A stretch of 64,000 bases of DNA from Streptosporangium canum (GCF_900113865.1 NZ_FOQY01000003.1:310001-374000), one strand, 5' to 3'. Numbered from the stretch's first letter, positions 17,584 to 31,700 are shown. Made by a program: numbers and translations. The notes: generated by a model from the letters alone, not told the origin.

Positions 17584-17652
17584 CAGGGGGATGAACCACC
17601 CGTACTGCCTGGCAGGCTGGTAAGGCGATCGTGGGCATGGGGTGAGTCGAGG

Positions 17653-18690
17653 ATGGACGAGCAGGGTCAGGTGACCGCAGGGGAGGAGCCGGGTTACGGC
17701 ATAGGGGCCGTCGCCCGGCGGCTCGGCGTGCCCGCTCCCACCCTGCGCACCTGGAACCTGCGCTACGGGATCGGGCCGAGCCACCGCAGCCCGGGCGGGC
17801 ACCGCCGCTACGACGCGGGCGACCTGCGGCGGCTTGAGGAGATGAACCGGCTGATCAGGGCCGGGGTGCCGGCCGCCGACGCGGCGCGGGAGGTTCTGCG
17901 GGCCGCGGCCGTCCCCGTGAAGGGACGCGCCGGCGGCGGACCGGCGTCCGTCCCGCCCGGCGGCACGGACCGGCACACGCTCCCGCCCGTCCCAGAGGAT
18001 CGCGGCCGGGAGACGTTCCCGTCCGTCCCGCGGGATCCGGACCGGGAGGCATTCCCTCCCGCCCGTCCCGAGGCGCGTACGGAGATCCCGACCGCGGCGA
18101 TGCTGGCGCGGGCGGCGGTCGCGCTGGACAGCCAGGCCGTGGCCGACTGGATCGGCGCGGCGCTGGACAGGCACGGGGTCATGTGGACCTGGGAAAATCT
18201 GGTGCGCCCGGTTTTCGGGACGATCTGCCGGCGCCAGGCCGAGACCGGCGCGAGCGTCGAGGTCGAGCACCTGTTCTCCGACCGGGTGCTGGCCGCCCTG
18301 GCCCGGCTCGTCGAGCGCCCGGCCCGTCCGGTCAACGAGCGGCCGGTGCTGCTGGCCTGCGCCGAGGACGAGCAGCACAGCCTGCCGATCTACGCCCTCG
18401 CCGCCGCGCTGACCGTCGACCACCACGTGGAGACGCGGGTGCTCGGCGCGCGGACCCCCTATCCGGCCCTGGCCGACGCGATGCGCCGCCTCGGCCCGGC
18501 GGCGGTCTTCGTCTGGTCCCAGCTCCCCGCGACCGGTGACCCCGCGCCGCTGGCCTCGCTGCCCCTGCTGCGCCCTGCGAGCCACGTCATCGCCGGCGGC
18601 GGGGGCTGGCGGGAGGGGCTCCCGCCATTGGTTCCGCACGTCACCTCGTTCCGCGAGGCCCTCACCCGGATCAGCGCCGCGCTGCGCTGA
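17653..18690 (+). CDS. MerR-family regulator with B12-binding-type domain, LitR/CarH-like
   Basis: The protein has 345 residues from the ATG at 17653. The winged helix (YGIGAVARRLGVPAPTLRTWNLRYGI, then SPGGHRRYDAGDLRRL) is that of LitR/CarH. A Pro/Arg-rich linker (about 90-145) leads to the four-helix and Rossmann-like cobalamin module. EH of the Trp-x9-Glu-His motif is present (Glu205-His206), but the Trp position (195) is Gln. His242 in EDEQHSLP could be the lower cobalt ligand, and GARTPYPALADAM and IAGGGGW follow the fold. LitR/CarH proteins repress carotenoid, photolyase and sigma genes in the dark and release DNA in light. Its neighbours fit this, although the missing Trp questions photochemistry. 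Confidence 0.88.
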   Translation: MDEQGQVTAGEEPGYGIGAVARRLGVPAPTLRTWNLRYGIGPSHRSPGGHRRYDAGDLRRLEEMNRLIRAGVPAADAAREVLRAAAVPVKGRAGGGPASVPPGGTDRHTLPPVPEDRGRETFPSVPRDPDREAFPPARPEARTEIPTAAMLARAAVALDSQAVADWIGAALDRHGVMWTWENLVRPVFGTICRRQAETGASVEVEHLFSDRVLAALARLVERPARPVNERPVLLACAEDEQHSLPIYALAAALTVDHHVETRVLGARTPYPALADAMRRLGPAAVFVWSQLPATGDPAPLASLPLLRPASHVIAGGGGWREGLPPLVPHVTSFREALTRISAALR

Positions 18691-18794
18691 CCCCTCCCCT
18701 CACGGCCGCACCGCCGGATCTCGCAGGCACGCCCGCCCCGGCTCCGAGCCGCCCGCCCCTGCCCTCTCGGGCGACCCCAGCCCCGTACCCGCAG

Positions 18795-18842
18795 TTGCGA
18801 TCAGAGAGGCTGAGCGAGTATGAATAAGTTTTGAATAGGTTT
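18795..18842 (+). promoter_or_regulatory. Promoter of the ECF sigma gene with 11-bp direct repeats
   Basis: TTGCGA (18795-18800) and TATGAA (18819-18824) have an 18-base spacer. Two direct repeats, TGAATAAGTTT (18821-18831) and TGAATAGGTTT (18832-18842), overlap and follow the -10; a weaker copy starts at 18811. CarH-type operators are arrays of about 11-bp direct repeats, so these are candidate binding sites for the neighbouring regulator. The ribosome site AGGGGAG is at 18851-18857. Confidence 0.55.
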
Positions 18843-18862
18843 TCTCGGCAAGGGGAGCCCTC

Positions 18863-19387
18863 ATGACAGACAACCTGAACGTCCGGCTCGCCGGAGGCGA
18901 CGACGCGGCGCTGGCCGAGTGTTTCCACACCCATGGGTCTCTGATCCGCTCCTACCTGCGGCGATTCGTCCCCCCGCAGGAGATCGAAGACCTGCAGCAG
19001 GTCGTGTTCGCCGAGGTGTGGCGTTCCCGGCACCGCTTCGACCCGGCTCGCAGCCTCCCGGCGTGGCTGATCGGTATCGCGCACAACCGGGCGGTGGACC
19101 ACCTGAGGGCGCGCACGCCGCAGACGGTGCCGTTGGACGTGGTGGCCGACCCGGCCGGCGCGGACGGCCGGACCCACGGCGACGGCCTGGCCGAGCGCGA
19201 CCAGGTCCAGCGAGCGCTGGCGGAGCTCCCCGCCCCGCAGCGCCAGGCCATCGAGCTGGCCTACTACGGCGAGCTGACCCAGCGGGAGATCGCCGAGAAG
19301 CTGAGCGTGCCGCTGGGCACCGTCAAGGCCCGTACGGCCCGCGGCCTGCGCCGCCTGTCGGACATCCTCCCCCCGGTCGCGGCATGA
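18863..19387 (+). CDS. ECF-type RNA polymerase sigma factor
   Basis: The protein has 174 residues with region 2 (YLRRFVPPQEIEDLQQVVFAEVW and SLPAWLIGIAHNRAVDHLRAR) and region 4 (LAELPAPQRQAIELAYYGELT, then QREIAEKLSVPLGTVKAR). No anti-sigma gene is adjacent. The partner instead is the LitR-like regulator upstream, as in the litR-litS arrangement of Streptomyces, where a LitR protein controls a light-induced ECF sigma factor. It likely directs photolyase and other photoprotective genes. Its stop overlaps the start of the next gene (ATGA), so the two are co-translated. Confidence 0.93.
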   Translation: MTDNLNVRLAGGDDAALAECFHTHGSLIRSYLRRFVPPQEIEDLQQVVFAEVWRSRHRFDPARSLPAWLIGIAHNRAVDHLRARTPQTVPLDVVADPAGADGRTHGDGLAERDQVQRALAELPAPQRQAIELAYYGELTQREIAEKLSVPLGTVKARTARGLRRLSDILPPVAA

Positions 19388-20349
19388 GCGGCCAGACCGG
19401 CGGCCACGTCCGCCCCAGGGTCGCCGTGTCGAGCTGCCTGATGGGCGAGCTGGTGCGCTTCAACGGCGGCCACAGCCGCGACAGGTTCCTCAGCGGGGAA
19501 CTGGACCCCTACGTCGACTGGGTGCGCGTCTGCCCGGAGATGGAGATCGGCCTCGGCACCCCACGCGAGACCCTCCGCCTCGAACGCTCTCCGGAAGGGC
19601 CGCGGCTGGTCACCAGGAAGACCGGGGTGGACCTCACCGGCGAGATGACGTCCCTGGCCGTCGAGCGGGCCCGCACCCTCGACGTGGACGGTTACGTCTT
19701 CAAGTCCAGGAGTCCCAGCTGCGGGATCCACGGCATCCCGGTCCACGCGGGCGACATGGCCGTGGACCGCAAGGGCAGGGGCGTGTTCGCGGCCCGGATC
19801 CTCGACGCCCGCCCGCTGCTGCCGGTGGAGGACGAGGGACGGCTGAACGACGCGCTGCTCCGCGAGACCTTCGTGGAGCGGATCTTCGCGCACGCCCGGC
19901 TGCGCGCGCTGTTGGAGAGCGACTGGCGCGCACGCGACCTGGTCGCCTTCCACTCCCGGCACAAGATGCAGATGCTGGCCCACGACCCCGCCCTCTACCG
20001 CGAGGCCGGCCGGGTGGTGGCCCGGGCGGGCCTGCGCGCCCGGGAGGAACTGGCCGCCGACTACGCCCGCGTGTTCGGCGGGGCCTTCGCCAGGAAGGCC
20101 GGCATCGGCCGCCACGTCAACGTGCTCCAGCACTGCATGGGCATGGTGAGCGAGTCGCTGGACCGGACCCGGCGGGCCGATCTGGCCGAGGTCATCGCCT
20201 CCTACCAGGCCGGCCAGGTGGCGCTCAGCGTCCCGGCCACCCTGCTCCGGCACCACGCGCGGGGCGAGTGCGCGGACTACCTCCGGGACCAGACGTACTT
20301 CTCGCCGTATCCGGAGGAACTCCGCCTCCGCAACCACGTCCCCGTTTAG
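19384..20349 (+). CDS. DUF523 (TudS-like) and DUF1722 (YbgA-like) fusion protein
   Basis: The protein has 321 residues from the ATG overlapping the sigma stop. Residues 1-150 are DUF523, with three conserved Cys in VSSCLMGELVRFNG, WVRVCPEMEIGLG and SRSPSCGIHG. In TudS (thiouracil desulfidase) such Cys hold a [4Fe-4S] cluster. Residues about 195-310 are DUF1722 (FHSRHKMQMLAHDP and GKxxxVNVLQHCMG-like RHVNVLQHCMGM). The same fusion, or YbgA alone, sits beside phr in many proteobacteria, so a role in photoreactivation or thio-base repair is likely, yet unproven. Confidence 0.9.
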   Translation: MSGQTGGHVRPRVAVSSCLMGELVRFNGGHSRDRFLSGELDPYVDWVRVCPEMEIGLGTPRETLRLERSPEGPRLVTRKTGVDLTGEMTSLAVERARTLDVDGYVFKSRSPSCGIHGIPVHAGDMAVDRKGRGVFAARILDARPLLPVEDEGRLNDALLRETFVERIFAHARLRALLESDWRARDLVAFHSRHKMQMLAHDPALYREAGRVVARAGLRAREELAADYARVFGGAFARKAGIGRHVNVLQHCMGMVSESLDRTRRADLAEVIASYQAGQVALSVPATLLRHHARGECADYLRDQTYFSPYPEELRLRNHVPV

Positions 20350-20490
20350 GCCCCCGGCCGACGCCCCGCCCGCCGCCCCTCTTCCTTGCCTCCCCCCGTT
20401 CAGCTGGACGCCAGGCGGGAGGCCGCGATCCGGGCCGAGCCCGGCGCGATCGACGCCGAGCACGGTTCCGGGCCGGCCGGTCAGGACTGG

Positions 20491-22200
<1,710 letters not shown>

Positions 22201-22203
22201 GGG

Positions 22204-24379
22204 CTACTCCCTTTCCAGAAGCGCGACGGGGTAGGTCGACAGCAGGTGGGCCAGTGGGATCCGCCCGGTGTGCTCGGCACCGGTCAGCAGGTCGCGCCAG
22301 GCGCCGTGCGGCAGCGTGATCGCCTCGCTCCCCCAGCCGCCGCGCCGCGCCAACCCGGCCGGCAGCCGGGTGGCCACCGTCACGGCCCGCTCCCCGCGGG
22401 CGAAGGCGACCACGTGCTCGCCCGCCTCCAGCGGGACGTACGGCGCGGCCGGATCGAGCCGCCGCCGCAGGTTCAGCGCCTGGACGGTGACCAGCAGCTT
22501 GGCCTCGTCCCACGGGGAGCCTCCCTCCCCGGCGAGCATCCGGCGGCGGAGCGGGAAGTCGACCGGGCGGCGGTTGTCCGGGTCCACCAGGGAGAAGTCG
22601 GTGATCTCGTTGCCCCAGTAGAGGTCGGGCACCCCCGGCAGCATGAGCTGGACGAGCTTCTGCCCCAGCGAGTTGGACCGGGCGTACGGCTCGATCCCGG
22701 CGGCGAATTCCGCGACCGAGGTCCCGCACTCCTCGATCGCCCGGCTGACGAAGTCGCGGATGCCGGCCTCGTAGGCGGGGTCGGGGGCGGCCCAGGAGAT
22801 CGAGGTCTTGGCCTCGCGCGCCGCCTTGAACAGGTAGTCGAAGAACCTGTCCGGGCCGATGGGCCAGGCGGCCATCAGGTTCTGCCAGGCGAGGTAGTCG
22901 AGCGCCGGGTCGAAGGAGACCTTCGAGGACCACTCCCCCACCGCCGCCGCCCACTCCCCGGGCAGCTCCGACAGCACGGCCAGCCGGGCGCGGACGTCCT
23001 CGGAGCGCTTGGTGTCGTGGGTGGACAGCGTCGTCATCGCGGTCGGCGACATCTCCCGGGCGAACGTGTGGAACTCGCCCGGCGCCCCCGCGAAGTGGTC
23101 CGGCTCCCCGCCCACCTCGTTCAGGCACGCCAGCGGATACCACCGGTAGAGCGCGGTGTCCTCCACCCCCTTGGCCATCACCGGCCCGCAGGTCTGCTGG
23201 AACCGGGTGACGGCCTCGGCCGGTCCGCGCAGCACCCTGTCGACGACCTCCGCGACCGGGGCGCCCTCGGGCAGCCGGGCCGCGGCGACCCGTCCGGCCG
23301 CCTCGACGGTCGAGGCCGCGATCTCGGGCACCGGCTCTCCCGGCACCACGTAGGCCCGGTAGACCGGCATCGCGGCGAGCAGCTCCACCAGCGTCTCGCG
23401 GTCGGAGCCGACGACGGCGTGCAGCCGGTCGATCTCGGCGGCGAAGAACAGGTCGAGGACCTCACGCTTGGACCGGCGCACCACCGTGGCGTAGTCGGAC
23501 GGCATGCCGGTCTGTGCGACGAACAGCTCCAGCAGCGGCTCGCGGCCGGCGGGGTCCACGAACAGCCGGGTGATCCGGTTGAGCACCTCATAGCCGGTGG
23601 TGCCGTCGCAGTCCCAGTCGGCGGGCAGTTGCTCGGAGCCGATCAGGATCTTCTCCGCCACGGTCCACACGCCCGAGGCCTCGCGGAGCCGGGACAGGTA
23701 GCCGCGCGGCTCGGCCAGCCCGTCGGGGTGGTCCACCCGCAGGCCCTGGATGACGCCCTCCTCGACCAGCCCCAGGATCACCTCGTGGGTGGCGTCGAAC
23801 ACCTCCGGGTCCTCCACCCGCAGCCCGATCAGGGAGGACACGTCGAAGAAACGCCGGTAGCCGGGCCCCTCGCGCCAGTCGACCAGCCGGTAGCAGGTGT
23901 CGGGGAAGGGGAACTCGTGGTCGTGGTAGCGCAGCACGTCGCCGTCCACCACCGGCTCGGTGTCGTCGCCGATCACCGGCATGCTCACCTTGCCGCCGGT
24001 CCAGTCGATGTCGAACCACGGCGCGTACGGCGACGCCTGCCCCTCCTTGAGCACCGACCACAGCGGCGCGTTGCCGGACTCGGGCACCGGGACCGTCATG
24101 TGGTTGGGCACGATGTCCACGACGATCCCCAGCCCGTGCTCGGCCAGCGTCGCCGACAGCGCCCGCAGGCCCTCGACGCCGCCGAACTCCGCGCGGATCC
24201 GGGAGTGGTCGGTCACGTCGTAGCCGTGCCGCGACTCCGGCGCCGCCTGCAGGATCGGCGACAGGTAGACGTGGCTGATCCCCAGGTCCTTCAGGTAGGG
24301 AGCGAGCGCGGCCACCTCGGCGAAGCCGAAGTCGGGGGTCAGCTGGATCCGGTAGGTCGAGATCGGATCCATGAATCGC

Positions 24380-24387
<8 letters not shown>
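22204..24387 (-). CDS. treY: Malto-oligosyltrehalose synthase
   Basis: TreY converts the reducing end of a maltodextrin to a trehalosyl unit by intramolecular transglycosylation. The protein has 727 residues, a usual length. The start MDPISTYRIQLTPDFGF and SHVYLSPILQAAPESRHGYDVTD are diagnostic, followed by VVDIVPNHM, GLRVDHPDGLAEP (catalytic Asp), WTVAEKILIGSE (Glu) and STHDTKRSEDVRARL. The GTG at 24387 overlaps the glgX stop by eight bases; an ATG five codons later is a possible alternative. It is the middle gene of the operon. Confidence 0.97.
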
Positions 24388-26485
<2,098 letters not shown>

Positions 26486-26604
26486 TACACCGCCCTTCAG
26501 CGGTGAGAAGACATGCCCAATGCTGCCCTAGCCATGCGTGCTTTCCCACCCTCAACACGGCGACCTTCATCCCCTTTATCCCAAAGGAGAGCTAAGAGTC
26601 GCCT

Positions 26605-26704
26605 GCCGGGCCCGCAGGTCCCGGAGCGCGGGTCCGTACACCTCCGCCCCGGAGCGGCGGACGAACGCCTCCGCGGCCCGCAGGCGGGCCTCGGCCCGTT
26701 CCCG
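26605..26704. repeat. 100-bp direct repeat, copy of the 3' part of the BTAD regulator gene
   Basis: These bases match 28755-28854 at 99 of 100 positions, in the same orientation. In the second location they encode near-terminal codons of the BTAD-AAA regulator; here they stand alone in the 283-base spacer between glgX and the winged-helix gene. The two copies flank about 2 kb holding that regulator and the I36-type secreted protein. This copy reads into a different, early stop. Confidence 0.9.
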
Positions 26705-26768
26705 TCAAGCCGGCCGATCCACCCGCCCCACCGGTGCGGAGCAAAGGAATCTCTGAAAGTCTGATCAC

Positions 26769-27767
26769 ATGACCGGTGGAATTCTGAGAATAACTTTCAG
26801 TTCCGACGATCTGGTGCGGATCCGCCTTACCCCACAGGCCGACCCGATGTGGGAAATAGTGGGGAGCCTCCATCGGATACAGGCTCGGGACGGAGGTCCG
26901 GCCCTCGCCCAGTGGCGCAGAAAGGTCCGGGACAATCTCTCCGAGGTCGCCCTGCTCTCATCGGTGCGGACCCTCCTCAACCCTCTGCTTCCCAGGGCCC
27001 GCTACTTTCCCGACTTCCTCACTCCGACGGCCTCCGGGGACGGACTTGACAGCGGAATCGAGGCGATACTTGACACCCCGCCGTCCCGGGTCCGCACCGA
27101 ACTGGAGATCCTTCGCCGGCACACCGGGTCTGCGGCCGGCCTGGACGGCCTCGCCCGGGGCGACCTCCGCTCGCTGCGGCACCTCGGCCGTGTCGTCGCC
27201 GGCTACCACCACGCCGCGCTCGCCGACGACTGGCCCACGGTGGAGAGCACCGTACAGAACGAGCGCGCGGTCCTGACCCACCACCTGGCCGCGGGCGGCG
27301 TGGAGGCCATGTTCGCCGCTCTGCCGTCCGGCATGCGCTGGCGGCCTCCGGTCCTGGAGGTCGCCTACGCGGCCGGTGACCAGGAGCTTCACCTCCGAGG
27401 CCGCGGGCTGACGCTGATCCCCTCCCACTTCTGCCGGGGGACGCCCATCACCCTGGCCGATCCGGACCTTCCCCCGGTGCTCGTCTATCCCGCCCGCCGC
27501 CCACCGCGGCGGGCCCCGGACCCCGCCGACCCGCTCACCGGCCTGCTGGGCAGGACACGTGCCCACCTGCTGCGCCTGATCGCCGCCGCACCGGGCTGCA
27601 CGACGGGACAGCTCGCCACCCGTACCGGGGTGTCCGCCTCCACCGTCAGCGAGCACACCACGATCCTGCGCCGCTCCGGGCTGATCGACAGCGTCCGGCA
27701 CACCAATTTGGTAATGCACCGCCTGACACACAACGGCGAACTCATTTTACAGAAAAGAATCGACTGA
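26769..27767 (+). CDS. Winged-helix transcriptional regulator, ArsR-like with N-terminal DUF5937-type region
   Basis: The protein has 332 residues. The C-terminal 75 residues hold an ArsR-type helix-turn-helix (RLIAAAPGCTTGQLATRTGVSASTVSEHTTILRRSGL), while the first 240 form a helical domain starting LRITFSSDDLVRIRLTPQADPMWEIV, typical of actinobacterial DUF5937 regulators whose ligand is unknown. It lies between the 100-bp direct repeats with the secreted I36-type gene, which it may control. Its codon use includes more A/T-ending codons at the termini than neighbours. Confidence 0.88.
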   Translation: MTGGILRITFSSDDLVRIRLTPQADPMWEIVGSLHRIQARDGGPALAQWRRKVRDNLSEVALLSSVRTLLNPLLPRARYFPDFLTPTASGDGLDSGIEAILDTPPSRVRTELEILRRHTGSAAGLDGLARGDLRSLRHLGRVVAGYHHAALADDWPTVESTVQNERAVLTHHLAAGGVEAMFAALPSGMRWRPPVLEVAYAAGDQELHLRGRGLTLIPSHFCRGTPITLADPDLPPVLVYPARRPPRRAPDPADPLTGLLGRTRAHLLRLIAAAPGCTTGQLATRTGVSASTVSEHTTILRRSGLIDSVRHTNLVMHRLTHNGELILQKRID

Positions 27768-28043
27768 TTCCACTGAGTGATTAACCGGCCGCAGGCGGCC
27801 TCCGTCTCGGCGGATCGCCCCCGACGGATATATCAATCCGTCTCGAAAGGTCATCACGTGAGCTGGCCTGCGTATTTCGGTTACAGCCATAAGACGATGA
27901 CACACCGGCCGTCTGGCGTATGTACTGAGGCGGCACCAAAGACCCGCCGGCCGTTCCGGACAGCGGCGGAGAGACGGGGCTCATCGTGCCGGGCCGGCTG
28001 CCAGGCAGGCCCGGAATGGCTCATCGAAGGAGAAGACTTCCTG

Positions 28044-28610
28044 ATGCTGAAAGCATTCAAGGCGGCGATCCTCGCGCTGCTCGTAGGAGCGGCGATGCTC
28101 GTGACCGGCTCATCGGCCGCCCAGGCGGAGGCACCCGCCCTGTCCCCCGACCCCGACGCCTCCCTCCTGCAGCGGCAGGCGACCTCCCCCGAGCAGCTGC
28201 AGGAGCAGGTCGACCTGCAGCTGCGGCTCTACCCCGGCGGCAAGCAGATCAACGACCACGAGGTCGCCTACGACGACGGGAAGTTCGTCATCACCTTCGC
28301 ACAGCCCGGACGGCAGCTGCTCGCCTCCCCCGACTGCCCCTCGGGCTGGTTCTGCTTCTACGACTACGCCAACTACGGCTACCCGCGCGGCAAGCTCAGC
28401 GACTGCGGCTGGCAGGACCTGGGCGCCTACGGCTGGCACGACCGCACCTCCTCCGTCCACAACCGCACCAGCACCACCGTCGACTACGACAACCACACGG
28501 TCGGCGGTCACGAGAACGACCAGTACATGTTCAGCAACTACTCCGGAGGGGCCCTGAACCTCTCCTCCACTCAGACCAACAAGGCCGATCACGTCTACCG
28601 CTACTGCTGA
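28044..28610 (+). CDS. Secreted peptidase-inhibitor I36 / beta-gamma-crystallin-like protein
   Basis: The protein has 188 residues from the ATG at 28044, preceded by GAAGGAGAAG. A Sec signal peptide (MLKAFKAAILALLVGAAMLV, cleavage near AAQA-EA) is followed by a Gln/Leu-rich helix and a C-terminal domain with CPSGWFCFYDYANYGYPRG, SSVHNRT and a terminal Cys. This fits the I36 family, known from the Streptomyces metalloproteinase inhibitor SMPI with its crystallin fold. Four Cys can form disulfides. It is an extracellular protein, perhaps an inhibitor or wall-associated factor. A hairpin terminator follows. Confidence 0.88.
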   Translation: MLKAFKAAILALLVGAAMLVTGSSAAQAEAPALSPDPDASLLQRQATSPEQLQEQVDLQLRLYPGGKQINDHEVAYDDGKFVITFAQPGRQLLASPDCPSGWFCFYDYANYGYPRGKLSDCGWQDLGAYGWHDRTSSVHNRTSTTVDYDNHTVGGHENDQYMFSNYSGGALNLSSTQTNKADHVYRYC

Positions 28611-28623
28611 TCCCCGAGAGCTG

Positions 28624-28648
28624 CCCGGCCGGTTCCCGACCGGCCGGG
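28624..28648 (+). terminator. Terminator of the I36-type gene
   Basis: Arms CCCGGCCGGT (28624-28633) and ACCGGCCGGG (28639-28648) pair perfectly around a 5-base loop, 13 bases after the stop. Confidence 0.7.
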
Positions 28649-28725
28649 GAGCCGCCTTTCCCCGGCCGGGCAGCGGGGTCCCGAGCTCACCGGGGGCACG
28701 TCCTGGCGGGGGCCGTGCCCCGAGC

Positions 28726-31700
28726 TCACCGGGGAGCCGCCCCCGGGGCGGGGAGCCGGGCCCGCAGGTCCCGGAGCGCGGGTCCGTACACCTCCGCCCC
28801 GGAGCGGCGGACGAACGCCTCCGCGGCCCGCAGGTGGGCCTCGGCCCGTTCCCGGTCGCCGTCCAGCAGCGCGAGCCGTCCCAGGCACAGGTCGGTCACC
28901 GACCAGCCCAGCAGCCGGCCCTCGCCCGGGGCGAGCCGGCCGTACAGGGCCCGCCCGGCGGCCACGTCGCCGAGCGCCAGGCAGATCTCGCTGAGGGCGT
29001 CCGCCACGAACCGGTAGGCCAGGTCCGGGCCGACGGGCGCGGAGACGTCGCGGGCGAGCCCGGCGAAGACCGCGCGCGCCTCGTCGGTCCCGCCCAGGTC
29101 GATCAGGGCCAGGCAGCGCAGGATCCGCCAGGACCACTGGCCGGGGAGCCGGTCGAGCGTCTCGTCGGCCAGCGCGAGCGCCTCGCCGGCCGCGCCCCGG
29201 GCCCGCAGGGCGAAGAAGCGCAGCACGCCGCTGCGCAGGTGGGCCTCGCTCCGGCCCAGGGCCCCCTCCGGGTGGGCCGCGCCGGACTCCTCGGCCGCGG
29301 CGAGGGCGTCGGCGAGACGCCCGCCCAGGTAGGCGAGGATCGCGCGCTGCCAGGCGGCCAGGCTGACCATCGAGGGGAGCCGGAGCCGGTCCGCCGTCTC
29401 CCCGAGCCAGGCCAGCAGCTCGGCCGCCCGGCCGGTCCGGCCCTGGGCGACCAGCTCGACGTACTCGCACTCGCGGCCGACCCACTCGGTGGCCAGGTCG
29501 CCGGTACGGCGGCCGATCTCCACGATCTCGTCGACGACCGCCCGCGCGCCGTCGCGGTCGTGGTCGTGCCTGAGCAGCATCTCCAGGGCGATCAGCGCGG
29601 CGGCCAGGGTCCGGTCGTCGCCGGTACGGCGGGCCAGCCGTACCGCCTCGTACGCCATCGCCACGCTGCGCTCGACGGGCCGGACCGTGAAGCCGGTCAT
29701 CGCGGCGGCGGCGAGCAGCCGGGCCCGCCACGGCGAGTCCTCGGCCAGCTCGGAGGCGAGGACCCGGTCAATGCGCTCGGCGAGCCGGTCGATGCCGGTC
29801 ATCTCCTCGTACATGGCCAGGTAGATGGGGTCGGAGAAACCCAGTGCCGCGCGGGCCAGCCGGTTGACGTCGCCGAGCCCCTCGGCGATCTCCGCGGCGG
29901 CCTCCAGGGAGGCGTGGGCCGCGATGTTCATGCCCGCCGCCGCCTGGGCCTCGGCCAGGTCGAGCAGGAGGTCGCAGCGGAGCGCGTCGTCGGTCCTGGG
30001 GAGCCGGTCGATCATCTCGATCGCCTGCTCCAGGTTCTCCACCGCGTCCTCGTGGGCGAACTGCGCCATCGCCTGGACCGCCGCGCGCCGGGTGTAACCG
30101 ATGGCCTTGCCCGTCATCCGGGGGGTCAGCAGGCCCTCGCGGTAGTGATGGGCGATCTCGGTGAGGCGGGTCCCGCTCCGTTCCTCCAGCACCTCGGCGA
30201 TCCGTGCGTGCAGCCGCCGGCGGCGCAGCGGCGGCAGCGCCCCGCGCAGCACGTCACGGACGATGTCATGGACGAAATGGCAGGTCAGGCCGTCGCCCTC
30301 GACCAGCAGCCGGGCCCGGACCGCGGCGTCGACGATGTCGAGCACCCGGTCCTCGGGCAGCTCCAGCACCCGGAGCAGGATGTCGGTCGCCGCGTCCCGG
30401 CCGAGCAGGGCCGCGACGGTCAGCACCTCCTCGGTGTCCGGCGGCAGGCCGGCCATCCGGCCGCGCACGACGTCGGACAGGGCCTGCGGGGTCTCCCCCA
30501 GCTGCAGGACCTCCCCCAGGAAGAACGGGTTTCCCGCGGTCAGCCTGCCCATCTCCGCCGCCCGGTCGGGGTCGGCGCCGGCCCGGCCGAGGTATTCGCG
30601 GACCTCCTCCTCGCCGAGCCCCCGCAGCAGGAGCCGCCGCACGTGCGGCAGCCGTACCAGCGCGCCGAGGACGCGTTCCAGCGTCCCCCCGGCCTGGACG
30701 TCGGTGTCGCGGTAGGTCGCCACCACGGCCAGCTCCGGGCAGAGCCGGGTGGAGGCGAGGAACTCCAGCAGCCGGAGCGACGACGCGTCCGCCCACTGGA
30801 GATCGTCGAGGACGACCAGGACCCGGCCGTGCTCGTTCAGCAGCCGGGCGAACGCCTCGTAGAGCTGGAACTGCCCGGTGGCGGCGGGCCGGCCCGGCCC
30901 GCCGTCCCCGCCGACCAGTTCCTGTACGGCCTGCGTCCACGGCCAGAAGGGCGGCGTGCCGGCGCCGTCCCAGCAGCGGCCCCACACCACCCGGCGTCCC
31001 CCGGAGCGGGCTGCCTCGGCGGCCTGCTCGGCCAGGCTGGTCTTGCCGATCCCCGGCTCCCCGGCCAGCAGCACCACCCGGTGGCCCTCCCCCGCGACCG
31101 CCAGGTCCAGCACCTGGGCCTCGGCCTCCCGGCCGACCAGACGCGTGCTCTGCCGCACCGTCGCGCGGGCCCGGGGCGTGAGGGCGGGATCCTGGGCGAG
31201 GATGCGCCGCTCCATCTCCCTGGAGCGGGGGTCGGGGTCCAGCCCCAGGCCCTCCACCAGCAGCCTGCGCCCCTCGGCGAGCACGGCCAGCGCTTCGGCC
31301 TGCCGTCCGGCCTGGTAGAGCGCGTGGGCGCCGAGCACGCGGAGCCGCTCCCTGAACGGGTGGGCGGCGACGAGCTGGGCCAGCCCGCCGGTCAGCGTGG
31401 ACCCCCGGCCGAGGGCGAGGTCCGCCTCGGCCGCGTCCTCCTCCAGCGTCAGCCGGAACTCGCCCAGATGGGCGATCTCCTCCGCGGCCCAGGAGACGCC
31501 CGCGAAGTCCGTGAGCGGCTCCCCGCGCCATTCCGCCAGAGCCTGCCGGAGCCGCCCGCCCGCGGCCGCGTGCTCGCCCGCGGCGCTCATGCGCCCGCCC
31601 TCGGCCGCGTGCTCCCGGGCCCTGGCCAGGTCGAGCGCGCTGCCGGAGATGTCGAGGGCGTAGCCGCCGGGCCTGCTGACCAGGACCGTGGGGGGCACGT

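Noticed and set aside
26605..26704. Insertion sequence ends
   Set aside because: The 100-base copies are direct, not inverted, carry no terminal inverted repeats and no transposase lies between them.
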